From NCBI GenBank assembly GCA_033557465.1, contig CM066031.1, forward strand, positions 1,442,556,163 through 1,442,620,162: a DNA stretch of 64,000 bases. The letters are read 5' to 3'. The notes under the pieces are model-generated. The model saw only the letters and a list, made by a program, of their open reading frames with translations. It ran no database searches and was not told where the DNA came from. Shown here piece by piece: positions 1 to 10,526 of this stretch (positions within the stretch are counted from its first letter, which is position 1; each line of letters starts with the position of its first letter). The translations under genes were made by a program, and so were the position numbers. This DNA is from Ichthyophis bannanicus. Its lineage: Eukaryota > Chordata > Amphibia > Gymnophiona > Ichthyophiidae.

Positions 1-840
1 TGGCGCCAGTAGTAATGCCGAGGTTGAGGCCTCGAGAACATCCTGGAGCCCTGTTAGTGCTTTGGAAGCCGAAGCCTCCCGCCGGGGCAGTTTTGTCGGC
101 GAAAATTCCTCAAGGGCAACGTCAGGGGCATCTCGATACTAAGAAGAAGATCTACCCTTTGAGGACCAGCTAGATATATGTTTAGTTACCTGAGATCCAT
201 GGGAGGAAGATGAGGCCCTGGAAGACATCGATACAACAGATGCCACGTCTGAGGGAAAAAGGGTGCTAAGTTTAGCAGCTCGGTTCTGCCGGCCCCTTTT
301 TGACATCATTCCACAGCAGTGGCACTCTGAAATAGAGTGGTCAGGACCTAAACATTTGAGACACCAATCATGGGTGTCGGTGACGGAAATAGTACCACCA
401 CATTTAGAACATTTCTTAAAACCTGCAGTAGGTTTTTCCATTTTTAAGGAAAAAATTGGGCCTAGTGCCCAAAATGGCGCCTAGCACCAAGGAAAAAAAA
501 GTTTCTAAAGTAAAACACCTCAGAAACTATAATTTTTTTTTTTAAAGAAAGAAGAAAGAACCGGCAGTACCGGTATGGCGTTGAAGGAAGGCAGGCGCGA
601 CCACAAAAACAAAGATTAAAGACAAGATGTTTCTGCAGTGACAGGTTATATGACCTGTCGGCTCCGTGGAAAACGAAGAACTGGAGAGGGACAGTTGGAA
701 AGGCGGGAAGGCAGCATGCAGGCGCTGTGGGATGCTCCCAAAAGCTTTCCTATTGGACGCTGGGGAGCGTTCCCGCGCAGGCTCCGTCAGTACCGACGAT
801 ACCCATATGTGAAGACTACATTCCTGCTTGTTCCTGGAGA
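1..840 (-). mobile_element. DIRS-like retrotransposon, 5' end fragment (copy 0)
   Basis: This is the upstream end of a DIRS-type (tyrosine recombinase) retrotransposon read on the minus strand; the rest lies outside the window. The right edge ends with a variant of the terminal sequence shared by the other copies (a CATATGTGA core near 805-813, then TTCCTGCTTG and TCCTGGAGA at 821-840). The Gag start lies at 139-441. The element is diverged from the copies at 8999-14738 and 30844-36619. It directly abuts the broken 3' part of the next DIRS copy, so one of the two is truncated or they were joined by recombination. Confidence 0.7.
139..441 (-). pseudogene. Gag N-terminal fragment of DIRS copy 0
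   Basis: About 100 residues match the start of Gag in the intact copy. A GFKKC-x2-C motif is followed by a TDTHD segment, a CLKCLGPDH motif and a further cysteine pair, which together look like a zinc-binding module. A serine-rich tail follows. In the intact copy the same module starts at 36221 with MAASGFKRC. The frame closes at 139 and no continuation is visible toward position 1, so this is a fragment. The role (nucleic-acid-binding capsid-like protein) is inferred from its position in the element. Confidence 0.65.
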
Positions 841-889
841 TCCAGCAGAGGGACAGAGCACAGGTGGGCCACAGAGGCCTCCCAGGGTA

Positions 890-1660
890 CGCTTGGAGAC
901 TGCAACCCCGAGTCTGTTAATGTCATAGGAGACAAACAGCTGCAATAAGCGGCAATGGGGCTGTGTCATCTGAAAGTATAAGGACAAAGCCCTCTTGAAA
1001 TCCAGAGTGTGTAACGAGGCCTCTGCTTGGGAAGTGTGAGGCCTGGGAAAGAAGGTGGGAAGGACCTCTTCCTGGTTTATGTGAAAAGCAGACACCGCCT
1101 TAGTCAGGAATTATGGGTGTGTCCAGAGAATGACCCTGTTCTTGTGGAACCTGGTATAGGGGGCGTGTGCCACCAATGCCTGCAGCTCACTGACTCTTCT
1201 GGTTGAAGTGAGCGCTACCAGGAACACTACTTTCCATGACAAGTACTTGAGATGGCACGTAGCCAGGGGTTCAAAAGTGGGAGCCATCAACTTCCCAAGA
1301 ATGATGTTCAGGTCCCATGCCTCCAGCAGTGGGCATACGGAGCCGCAAGAAGAGAAGCCCCCTCATGAAGCAGCCAACCAGCAGGTGCACAAAGAGACTG
1401 GTTGTCAACAAAGTAGTGATGCGCCGCTAAGGTGCCGAGGTACACTCTGACAGAATTGGACTTCAGACCAGTCCGGGGGAGAGGTGCAGAAGATATTGCA
1501 GGATGTCCTCCACCAAGCAAGAGAAAGGGGTTGAGATTCCTGTATGGAATACCAGAATGAGAATCTACGCAACTTGAAGGCATACGCACGGCACGTAGAA
1601 TCCTTGCATGATGCCAGTAGAATGTCCCCCACTGCTCGGGAGAGGTCGAGTTGCTAGCCG
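890..1660 (-). pseudogene. Tyrosine recombinase (integrase), broken, of DIRS copy A
   Basis: The central part of a phage-integrase-like tyrosine recombinase is readable: KRALS, LFVSYDINRLG and VSKRTL motifs align with the other copies. Upstream, on the right, lie remnants of the arginine-containing segment and of the N-terminal SAM-like domain (LKSNSVRVYL). The C-terminal catalytic part with the H-x2-R and tyrosine motifs is missing, because the element is cut just after VSKRTL near 890. Several frameshifts occur. In an intact element this enzyme would insert the circular cDNA into the genome. Confidence 0.75.
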
Positions 1661-1686
1661 TTCAGCCGTTCAGCATCCATGCCATT

Positions 1687-1968
1687 GGGAGGAGTGGCCT
1701 AGTGGTTGGGGCAAGGTACTACAGGCCAGAAGGTCGGGGGTTCAAATCCCACTAGAGGACAGCAACCTTGGGCCGGAAGGACGGGGGTTTCTAGTCCCGC
1801 AGGTGCTCCTTGTGGTCTTGGGCAAGCCACTTAACCCTCCATTGCCCATGTTCCCTGTAAGTATTAGTGTATGTGTCTCATATCCCCTTGTGTTAAATGT
1901 ATCCCCCAACCGCTTTGACCCGGTGAAAAGCGGGATATAAATGCAGCTAAATAAATAAATAAATAAAT
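1687..1968 (+). mobile_element. tRNA-derived SINE with L2-like tail
   Basis: The 5' part is tRNA-like, with an A-box-like GTGGCCTAGTGGTTGGGG and a B-box-like GGGTTCAAATCCC near 1739. A shared body and a 3' tail follow; the tail contains GCGGGATATAAATG and ends in (AAAT)n at 1948-1968. A second copy lies at 39088-39381. The tail resembles the 3' end of the L2-type LINE at 38290-38361 (GCGGTATATAAAAC then AAATAAA), which suggests mobilisation by that LINE machinery. It lies between the recombinase and RNase H parts of DIRS copy A, so it is younger than that copy. I could not define target duplications. Confidence 0.85.
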
Positions 1969-2029
1969 CGGGGCGAGGGATTGAAGATTGGGATAGAGAA
2001 GGGTCCTGTTCTTCTGCAAAAGTAGGTCA

Positions 2030-3798
2030 GGGTCCTGGCCCAGAGGTACTGGAGCAGTTCGAGACAGCTGCAGGAGCAGGGGGAACCATGGCTGTCGAGG
2101 TCACCAAGGGGCAATGAGGATTACGGAGGCCCCATCCGACTGAACCTTGAGCACGATTTTTGGGAACCAGGGGAGTAGGCAGGTACACATACAAAAAGCT
2201 CTCGGACCAGTGCAGAAGAAAAGCATCTGCCGCCACTTGGCATGGGGCCAATTTCCGTGAGCAGAAGCACGGCAGCTGTATATTCACTGGGTTGGCAAAG
2301 ATGTCCAATGTCAGGGTCCCCCAGCTTTGGAAGATGGAGATGGCTACCTTCAGGTTGAGTCATCACTCGTGAGTCTGAAGGACTTTGCTGAGACGATCTG
2401 CTAGCAGATTGACATCACCCATTGGGCAGTCTTTCTCTGTGGCAAAATTCCACAGGCAAACTGCCTCCCAACAGAGGAGGTATGAACCCCCTCCCATTTG
2501 TTGATGTAGACCACCACTTGGTTGTCCATCTGGAAAAGCACCACCTGACTGACCAGGTGAGCCTGAAACACCCAGAGGATGTTCGTCACAGCCCAGAGTT
2601 CCAGGAGGTTGATCTGGAGGGCATTCTCCTCCCGGGTCCAGGCACCCTGCAACTCTAGACCGTTGCAGTGGGCTCCCCAGCCGGTAATGGAGGCATCCAT
2701 AGTGAGGACGCACCATGCTGGAGGACCTGGAAGGGTAGGCCGGCCTTGAGGTTCGGCTGACTCTGCCACCAGGCAAGAGGCTGCTAGAGGCCAGTTGATC
2801 TGGACCCAATCCTCCAGATGGCCCGTTGCCTGAATCCACTGCGAGCTCAGAGTCCACTGGGCTTGCTGCATCTGGAGACGTGTCTTCAGGGTCACATGAA
2901 CAGTCGAGACCATGTGTCCCAAGAGCTGCAGAAGAAGCAGGGCGGGTGCCGATGAGTGGCTCTGCACCTCCCCTGCTAGGGACACGAGATGCTGTGCCTG
3001 GTCCAGATGGAGGAAGACTGGCCTGTGTCAAGTCTAGGAGGGCTCCGATGAACTCCAGGCACTGAGTCAGGAGCAAATGTGACTTTGAAAAGTTGATCAC
3101 GAAACCCAGAATCTGCAGTATCCTGATGGTGCGGCAGGCCGCATTACTTACCTTTCCTGGCGAGCCTGCTTTTATAAGCCAATTGTCTAGATAGGGGAAG
3201 ACGAAGACTCCCAGCAAGTGGAGGTGAGTGGCGATGACCACCAGGCACTTGGTGAACACCCTGAAGGCCAAGAAGAGGCTCAAGGGAAGCGCCCTGTATT
3301 GGTAGTGGCAGCCTTCGATGACGAAGCAGAGGTACTGATGGTGCCAGGGATGGATCGGGATGTGGGTATAGGCATCTTTGAGATCCAAGGAGCATAGCCA
3401 GTCTTCCCAGAGGAGGTAGGGCAACAATGTTCCAGAAAGTGGTTTAGGTCCCGCAGATCCAAGATGGGCCAATAGTTGTCTGTCTTTTTTGGAACAAGGA
3501 AATACCGGGAGTAGAACCCCATGCCCCGAAGGGACTGAGGTACAAACTCACGGCCCATCCTCGAGTAGGGACTCAAGTTCCTTCTGCAGGAGCTCCCTTT
3601 GTGCAGGGAGGTCATGGGAAGTTCCCTTGAAAAGAAGGGAGGAGGCATCTGGTTGAAGTGCAGAAGGCAGCCCTCTCGCACTACCTGCACTACCCAGGCT
3701 TTGGTGGTAATGCCCAGCCAGAGGTGGGCAAAATGGACCAGACATGTCTTGGGCCCTGGCCTTCAGGAGGAAGACAGGCTATGCCCAGGGAGTCAAAA
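2030..3798 (-). pseudogene. Reverse transcriptase-RNase H of DIRS copy A, broken
   Basis: On the minus strand one reads FDSLGIA just past the Gag stop, PILDLRDLN, then CSLDLKDAYTHIPIHP (first catalytic Asp) and FPYLDNWLIKAG. In the last motif the usual YLDD is changed to YLDN, so the polymerase active site is dead. RNase H follows with LTMDASITGWGAHC, LLELWAV, QMDNQVVVYIN and LLADRLSK. The C-terminal extension ends near 2030. At least one frameshift separates the reverse transcriptase and RNase H parts. The order is as in the intact 777-residue protein at 32387-34720. Confidence 0.85.
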
Positions 3799-5531
3799 GC
3801 TGTTCCCTCCCCCCCCAGGCTGTGGCTGGGGTGCTGTTTTGGGCTTGGAGACCTTTGCTTACGGGGGCCGTACCCCTGGCCTTTGGCCTGCTGCCCCAGT
3901 TGGAGAACTGATAGGCTGGAAACTGAGGGTATTTTCCAGTCTGTCCTGTACCCACTGCTGCAAGTCAAAGAACTGCCGCCAAGCTAGGTGGCGGGCACTA
4001 ATGCCCACCGCAGCCACACAAGCCACGGACTCAAAGCCATCAAAGGCTGCTTGAGTTTGAAATTTGGAGCATTCCTTGACCAAGGAAACTAGTGTCCGGA
4101 AGTGCTTGAGGGATTCCACTACCAGCCCAGCCGAGTATCCAGCAAGTTATTTCACCAGTACCTCAGATACATGCCCATATACAGCTCATAAGCCTGGATG
4201 CAGGCAGTAAGCATCGAGCCCTGGTAGCACCTTCTGCCAAACCCATCCATGGTGTGGGCCACCATACCAGGGAGCACCAAGTAACATGTCTTCTGACTTT
4301 TTATCCAACACATAGTCGACTCCAACACCATGGAGTTGTGAGGCAGCTGTGTTTTCTGAAACCCAGGGCTCTTGCCAACTCGATACTGGGAATTGAGTCA
4401 CCGGCTCATTATGGGCACTGTCACCAGGTTCTCCCACATCCTGGAACAGCAAGCGATCCAGGATGGGGGAAAATGGCACCATCACTGCTTCCTTTGGAAG
4501 GCCCTCATACTGGAGAATCTTTAAGTCTAGGCACGAGGTTTGTCCTCCAGCTCCTCTACGAAGGCAAGGGCCTTCGACATCCCACAGATGAAGGCGAAGA
4601 ATGAGAGGTCCTCGGGCAGGGAACGCTGGTGCTCCTGTGGACAAGATGGCTTGGAGAGCACATGGTGTCGGACGACTTGTCGTCGGTCACAGAGCCAGAG
4701 TAGAACTTGAGTCCCAGCAGTCAATGAGTCGATGAGCTGCCGGTGCTGAAGAGCGCGGTGCCCGATGCGCAAGCTCCAAGGTACTCAGGAGCAAGTTGTG
4801 CCTTGAGCGGGAGGTCAACCGCCTCGTCTCCGAGGGGGCAAACCACTCCAGGACAGGTTGGACATCATCTGGGGAAGTCCTTGCCATGGAAGGTGCCATA
4901 GTCGGCACCAACGACCCGAAGACTCCAGGTGTCATGCCTCGTTGCGCCGTGAGGAAAGCAGCCAGACTGCATTCCAGAGCCACCATCCTGGCCTCAATGC
5001 CAGTAGGCTCTGCAGGAGCCAGTTCGGGTCTCGATGGCATCGAGCCTGGAACCGGGTCCCTCAGAGGGGACTCTCCTCTCGCTGGGGCAGATTCCCCTCG
5101 GCATCAGATCAAGGGCTCCAAGCTCAGGTACCCCAGGACTTACCCCTGGCTCCGGGATCAGACTTCGCCTTGGATGATAACTTGGGCCTGCAGGAGAGGT
5201 CCTCAAAGACGATCCTCGGTCTGAGGCTCTGCAACATCGTGGCTTGGACTGAGCATGCCCATGCAATGCCGAGTCATTGGACGTGGTCCCCAAGGGCAGT
5301 GACTCCATGCTCAAGGCCGACCCCACGGCTGAGGCCTTCGAGCCAAACAGCTCCTTTCCGCTGCTGCTCACGATTCTTCCAGCTCTTGGCTGACATCTGT
5401 AGGCAGAGCGGGCAAGAAGAGTCATTGTGATCCACACCAAGGTACTGGATATAGCAACTGTGGTGGTCCATGATGGACATAGTTGGGGGGGTGGGCATTT
5501 GCCACACTGCTTGAATCCACTGACCGAAGAC
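3793..5531 (-). pseudogene. Gag-like ORF1 remnant of DIRS copy A
   Basis: This stretch occupies the Gag position between the 5' terminal repeat and reverse transcriptase. Several broken frames resemble the intact Gag: an N-terminal GFKQCGKC motif near 5500, VPFSPILDRLLFQDVGEP (compare VPVPPMLERLLFRMWE in the intact copy), and an alanine-rich helical segment near 3860-4120 with FDGFESVACVAAVGISA. The frame ends in TTT TGA C at 3798-3792, the same stop context as in two other copies. It is not translatable as a whole. Confidence 0.7.
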
Positions 5532-5779
5532 ATAGCAAGGAACACGGCATCCACAAGATCAAACTCACACGTCTCGGTCAGGGAGGGCACGAGGAGAATA
5601 CCCATGACCCACAAAAAGAAAAGAAAAAAAGGATCCGAGAAAAACGCGACGTCAAGGTGAGGGCAGACTCAGATGGCAAGAAGCTGATTGGGGAAACAGC
5701 CAACAAAAAGAAGCGCAAAAAGAACACTAAGAATGAAGTGGAAAATTGAATTTTACCGGGGACAACAGATAGTATATCT

Positions 5780-5937
5780 GCAGGGTTCCATGGTAAAAAG
5801 AGGACTGAGGTAAGATGGCATGTGCAGCCAACTCCCAAAGGCGTTCTTTGAAAGCTGGGGACTGAATCTGCGTGGGCTCCGTCGGTGGCAACGTCACCTA
5901 TATGTCAGGACTGACTTCCTGCTTGTTCCTGGAGAAA
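5780..5937 (-). repeat. 5' terminal repeat of DIRS copy A
   Basis: The sequence corresponds to the right-hand inverted terminal repeats of the copies at 14576-14738 and 36456-36619. It carries CCAAAGGCGTTCTTTGAAAG, a GGACTGACTTCCTG core and the end TCCTGGAGAAA. It is more diverged than the ends of the other copies, in line with the decay of the coding frames. Confidence 0.7.
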
Positions 5938-6067
5938 TAAAATTATATTTACTTAATGGGTTTGGCTAAGGCAAAAATAATCTCCGTTTATTTAGGGCTG
6001 TTTCCTTCCCCTCAGCTGCTCCTCCTCAACAAGCTCCTGTTCCAAATGGTGGCTCAGAGTCTGATAA

Positions 6068-6083
6068 CCCCCCCCCCCCCCCC
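6068..6083. repeat. Poly-C tract
   Basis: A run of 16 consecutive C residues is followed by AAAAAG. It is a simple homopolymer with no sign of function. Confidence 0.9.
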
Positions 6084-7037
6084 AAAAAGAAATGCGAAGA
6101 AAAATATTCTGTGGTCCACAATCTGGCCTTTTTGTTTTTGAATTGTTAACTGGAGCTCTGATTTACTTTCTCAATAGTCCATGCATTAAAAAAAAAAAGG
6201 GATTAGTTTCCTCACTTTACTTCTTCCATCCGCTACCACAGACAGACAATCTCCTTACTGAGAGTAGGTGGCACTGCTGTTTTTAACTTCTTCACAAAAA
6301 TGAAGCAACAGATTGTCTCAAGAGCTGAATGATAAACACAGCTGTCAACTTTTGCTCCTTCCCTCGTACCAGAGAGAAAATAATCCAAATCATTTAGTTT
6401 GGATGCCTAGAATCTTCTACTTATACTACAAAGCACCATGTACTTTCTGTCATCACTGTCCTCCACCCTGCAAGTTAATTTGCCAGAGCTGCAATTCCTC
6501 TGGCATATTCTGGAAAACTGGTCCAGCAGCATCAAGACAACTAGGCCCTTCCTTAGAAAAAGCTTTTGCAAAACATCCTCCCCTAGCTAATTTAATCTCT
6601 AACTAGAGCAGTTCCCAAGTCAACAGAAGTGGGTCTCAAGGTGGCTTAAAAACAAACCGTATCATTAATATCTAAAGGGAAAACAAAGATTTGCGTAACA
6701 GAACTGGATTCTCCAGGTCGAACCACCAACACTAGCCTTCTACTAAACCATATCAAAGATGGCTAAGATCCTACGTGAAGAGATTAGCCCAGCCTTAGTA
6801 CTCAGCCTAGCATAGTGGAATTCTTTGTTTGATATTTGGTTTAAGGTACCCTGACTAGGCTTACAATAAATACACAAAGCAGAGCAAAGAATGGGATTTG
6901 CCAAACTACGTCTTTTAGTTTTAGTCAGATGCTGTAGACTAACTGTGCGGAAGGAAGGCCTGGAAATCTACTTCCAGACGTACCTTGACAAGAAAACTCA
7001 GGGGCTGGTCACCAGGAGTCAGCATTGATTAAACAGT

Positions 7038-7055
7038 ACACACACACACACACAC
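7038..7055. repeat. (AC)n microsatellite
   Basis: About nine perfect AC units, ending before GTATTTTAG. A short simple repeat in otherwise unique sequence. Confidence 0.9.
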
Positions 7056-7324
7056 GTATTTTAGTGGGAAAAGGAAACCAGTTACAAAGAAGTTTGATGC
7101 ATGCACTAAACACAATCCTAAAAAAATATAGTACACAATGAAAATGAATCTTAAGCTACTACATGTCCATAAGTCAGCTAATGGGCAGCATGAGGAAGAC
7201 TGAACAGCTAGTAGAAATGCGCCATACTCTCAGGGTTGGACCTGGTTACTACGATGGGGGGAGGGGGGCTGATAAGTCTCTGGCCTTGTCTTTGTTTCGT
7301 TACAAGGGCAGGGGATTATCAGCA

Positions 7325-7338
7325 CCCCCCCCCCCCCC
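7325..7338. repeat. Poly-C tract
   Basis: A run of 14 C residues, then A and five further C residues. A simple homopolymer. Confidence 0.9.
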
Positions 7339-8801
7339 ACCCCCTCTTGTATTTCTGAAGTGCTGGAGGACACAGACTCTCAAATTTCACCTGGACACAT
7401 GTACTTCATAACATACCACTAGATATGTGATCAGTCCAAATTGTCCACCTTTTTTTATGAGCAGGTGTATTTGCTGGGGCTCCTCTAGCATGTACAGACC
7501 AATTAATTTACACATTGTCAGAACTGCCGAGTTACTCACTTCTAGGAGGGAGATTTTATGGCCAGTCCTAGTTCCAAACTTTCATCCTAAAGCTGTGTTA
7601 TTCCTGATTCTAACCACTGAAATCAGTGCTGCAGGTCCCATAAGGCATCATGATAGTGTTGTCAGAAATCCAGGACTGGTCTCAAACCTCCCTCTTGAAA
7701 TGGAATAACTTGGAAGTTCTGCACTGCAGCAATCCTTTCAGTCACCACCATGTCAATCTCCACTCTATGCCTTCAATCTTGTCTGTTTCCAACTGGGAAA
7801 CCTTGCCGTTTTAAAGTTAATAGGAATGATGCCAACTTCAAGAAAAATGAGTCACCTCTTCCTTTTCAGAAACCTGAATGTCAGTCTCCAGGGCCTTTCC
7901 TAATACACTGAAGTGAATTAGGTCACAGTGTTATTCAGGAAAATGGCAGGTCAGGGAAAGCAAAAACTTATTCAAAATGCAGGGTCTTATTTTGGCCCTT
8001 CAGTGTTCCTCTGGTTTCTCTTAACACAAGCTGCTCAGGTAATAAAAATTAAAAAAAGAAAGGGACAGCAAAGACTGTTTCACACTGAAATTCAACATCT
8101 CCTCAAATAACTACAGGATCTGTGCAGAGTAGAAACATTTCAAACCATTTACCATAGCAGGATGAGTGCAAGCAGTACCACTAATGCAACCTTTGTTACA
8201 GTAAATTGAAAGCAAGGTCAGCCTACATTGAACCCTTATTCTTTTATGAGAGTCAGTTGTCAAAATAGCTGTCATTTTAATAGACGGCAACAAATGGAAT
8301 TCTAACAACCTGCCATTTTCGGTACAGTGCAACATAATTACTGTGTGCTATTTAAATGCATGAATGGATGCTAAAATGGGAACCGCTACCTAACCCAACC
8401 AATCAGCAGGACATCATTAAATAATATTTAAAAGACTGTAAGGGCTGGAAAGGCATGTTACAGAGGCAAATTATTTTTACATATCTTTCCTATGTCTAAA
8501 TATGAAATTCAAATCATGCACAAGGAGCAGAGGTAGACCATAGAGTAAAATAAATGCTTCTTGTGCGTATATTGATTTTTCTGTGTGAAAGACGATATCT
8601 ACTATCCATTTCCTACCCCCTAAATGTGATATTCAGCATAAGTCACAATGTTAAACATAGGGATATGTGCATTGTACAGATTTATTACAGACTCTTAAAA
8701 TTGATTGAATTTATATTTCATTTTATGTATCTATTTACTGTATTTTGCTGTTTGTTACCCAAATAGTTCTGAAGACAGACTGATGTGGTTAACATGATAT
8801 A

Positions 8802-8998
8802 CAGTTGTGGTCAATATTATTGGCACCCCTGCAGTTCAACCCTTAATGTCCAATATCTCCTAAAAAAAAATGGTCAGTGAAATGGCTTTGGGATATATAT
8901 GCACACATATTTGACACACAAAAAAATCAAATAAAACAAGACCAATTAAAAAAGGGAATAGTAGGGAATAGTATAAAAACTGAGACATTGCCAGGACA
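8802..8998 (+). repeat. Left inverted repeat of the Tc1-like element
   Basis: About 197 bp aligns, with mismatches, to the reverse complement of 17043-17235. Shared blocks include CAGTTGTG-TCAA-ATTATTGGCA, TGCAGTTCAA, TATATATGCACAC, TCAAATAAAACAAGACCAAT and ACATTGCCAGGACA. The alignment runs exactly to the point where the DIRS insertion starts and resumes with TGATTA at 14739. Inverted repeats of about 200 bp resemble the IR/DR class of Tc1 elements. Confidence 0.88.
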
Positions 8999-9181
8999 GA
9001 GTAGTTACTCACCTGTAACAGGTGTTTTCCAGGAGCAGCAGGAATCAGTCCTCACATATGGGCGACATTGGCGCCGACAGAGCCCCCTGCGGAGCATTTC
9101 CCCAGCTTTCAAAGAAAGCCTTTGGGAATGCAGCGCCTACGCGGTCCCCTTCCCGCCCAAGGGTGCCATCTTGCTCAGTCT
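8999..9181 (-). repeat. 3' inverted terminal repeat of DIRS copy B
   Basis: The segment pairs with the reverse complement of 14576-14738; both contain TCCTCACATATGGG, CCCCAGCTTTCAAAGAAAGC and CCCGCCCAAGGGTGCCATCT. The outermost bases of the left end (GAGTAGTTACTCACCTGTAA and onward to CAGGTG) are an extension absent from the other end. It carries the short palindrome CACCTGTAACAGGTG. A one-sided terminal extension of about this size is also known for Dictyostelium DIRS-1. Confidence 0.9.
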
Positions 9182-9256
9182 GATGACATAGCTAAAAGAC
9201 AGCAAAAAATCAAAATAAAAGTATATGACTGCAACTCCAGGGGAGGAGGGAGGGTC

Positions 9257-9352
9257 GTGAGGACCGATTCCTGCTGCTCCTGGAGAACACCTGTAACAGG
9301 TGAGTAACTACTCTTTCTCCAGGACCAAGCAGAAATCAGTCCTCACATATGG
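9257..9352 (-). repeat. Internal complementary region of DIRS copy B
   Basis: This is a composite of the two element ends. 9257-9313 matches the reverse complement of the left end (ending GGTGAGTAACTACTC), and 9314-9352 matches the reverse complement of the right end (TTTCTCCAGGACCAAGCAG and on to CACATATGG). The junction is therefore at 9313/9314. In the DIRS model this region templates completion and circularisation of the cDNA, so its sequence predicts the circle junction. The match to the ends is close, with a few differences near AAGCAGAAATC. Confidence 0.92.
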
Positions 9353-9493
9353 AACTCCCCAGCTCTAGGCTACCGGGAACCCAAAGCTGAAAAAATGGCT
9401 CCCTCTGAAGAGCCTCAGCATCCGTGATAAGAATATCCTCTGAGAACGCCCCTGTACGGTAGCCCAACATAAGGGACGGAGGGTAGGAGTTGC

Positions 9494-10526
9494 CTAAACC
9501 TCAAAGTGATTACGGAGTACCGCCTGCCCGAAAGCACTGTCCCTTCGGGACTCTCTCTCGAGGCAGTAGTGGGCTGCGAAGGTCTGGCTTGAAGACCAAG
9601 TAGCAGCCCAGCAGATGTCTGCCAACGGAACAGAGCGGAGATGAGCTACTGAAGCAGCTTTCGCCCTGACACGGTGGGCCGTGACTCGATCCTGCAAGGG
9701 GAGGTCGGCTGCCTTGTATGCCCAGGCGATACAATCTGCTACCCAAGTGGACAACGTACGCTTGGAGACAGGTAACCCCAGTTTATTAGGGGCAAAGGAG
9801 ACGAAGAGCCGAGTAGCCCTTCAATGCCCCCTCGTACGTTCTATGTAAAAGGACAACGTCCTCTTACAGTCCAGGGTATGCAAGACTGTTTCAGCCCGGC
9901 TGGTATGCAGCCTGGGAAATAATGTCGGAAGAACCACTTCCTGGTTGAGGTGGAAAGAGGAGACCACTTTTGGAAGTAACTTGGGATGAGTCCGTAGGAC
10001 CAACCTGTTCCTATAGAACCGTGTGTACGGTCTATCAGAAACCAGAGCTTGTAGTTCACTCACACGTCTGGCCGAGGTAAGAGCTACCAGGAAGAGCGCC
10101 TTCCAAGAAAGGAAGCGTAAATGGCAAGTAGCCATCAGCTCAAACGGTGGGCGAGTAAGTTGTTGCAAGACCACATCCAAATCCCACTCAGTGGCAGGTG
10201 GATGATTCGGAGGCTTGAGCAAAAGCAGGCCTCTGAGAAAGCGGGACACCAAGGGGTGAGAGAGACTGACCCTCCACCGGTGAGTGATGTGCTGAGAGAG
10301 CACTGAGGTGGATCCGAACAGAGTTGGACTTAAGGCCCAGGTCTGTCAGGTGAAGTAAGTATTGTAGTACTACTGGCACAAGACAGGAGAAAGGATCTTC
10401 ATTGCGCTGAGCACACCATATTGTGAATATATGCCACTTAAGGGCATAGGACTTTCTGGTGGATTGCCTCCTAGAGGCCAAGACCACTCCCTCAACTTCC
10501 CTAGGAAGAAGCAAGGGAGCTAGCAC
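9494..10526 (-). pseudogene. Tyrosine recombinase of DIRS copy B, frameshifted
   Basis: A tyrosine recombinase (phage integrase family) is readable in pieces. The N-terminal part lies at 10188-10526 (LASRRQSTRKSYALKW, LKSNSVRIHLSALSAHH). The Arg-containing segment is at 9821-10303 (LTSARRVSELQALVSD). The C-terminal catalytic part is at 9494-9754, with VTAHRVRAKA (His and second Arg) and TFAAHYCLE (likely nucleophilic Tyr). Frame changes near 10190-10300 and 9760-9820 prevent one continuous protein. The frame of the first piece is also the Gag frame of this copy. Confidence 0.9.

Larger units (their letters stand above)
843..5937 (-). mobile_element. DIRS-like retrotransposon, decayed copy A, 3'-truncated
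   Basis: Minus-strand element with Gag (right), reverse transcriptase-RNase H (middle) and tyrosine recombinase (left) in the same order as the intact copy at 30844-36619. The right end, TTCCTGGAGAAA at 5926-5937, matches the 5' ends of the other copies. The left end is missing: similarity stops near 890 inside the recombinase, so neither the 3' terminal repeat nor the internal complementary region is present. Coding frames are broken many times and a tRNA-SINE sits at 1687-1968. This is an old, immobile copy. Confidence 0.85.
5938..8799. other. Gene-free stretch with simple repeats
   Basis: I see no convincing gene, RNA gene or recognisable transposon here. It is AT-rich unique-looking sequence with short homopolymer and dinucleotide tracts. 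These include a 16-base C run at 6068-6083, an AC repeat at 7038-7055 and a 14-base C run at 7325-7338. Short open frames show no family features. If the GAREM1 assignment at 54221-54332 is right, this is deep first-intron sequence and could hold regulatory elements that cannot be recognised by eye. Confidence 0.6.

Noticed and set aside
1687..1760. tRNA gene
   Set aside because: A- and B-box-like sequences are present, but a complete cloverleaf is not convincing and the same unit with a LINE-like tail recurs at 39088. It is a SINE head.
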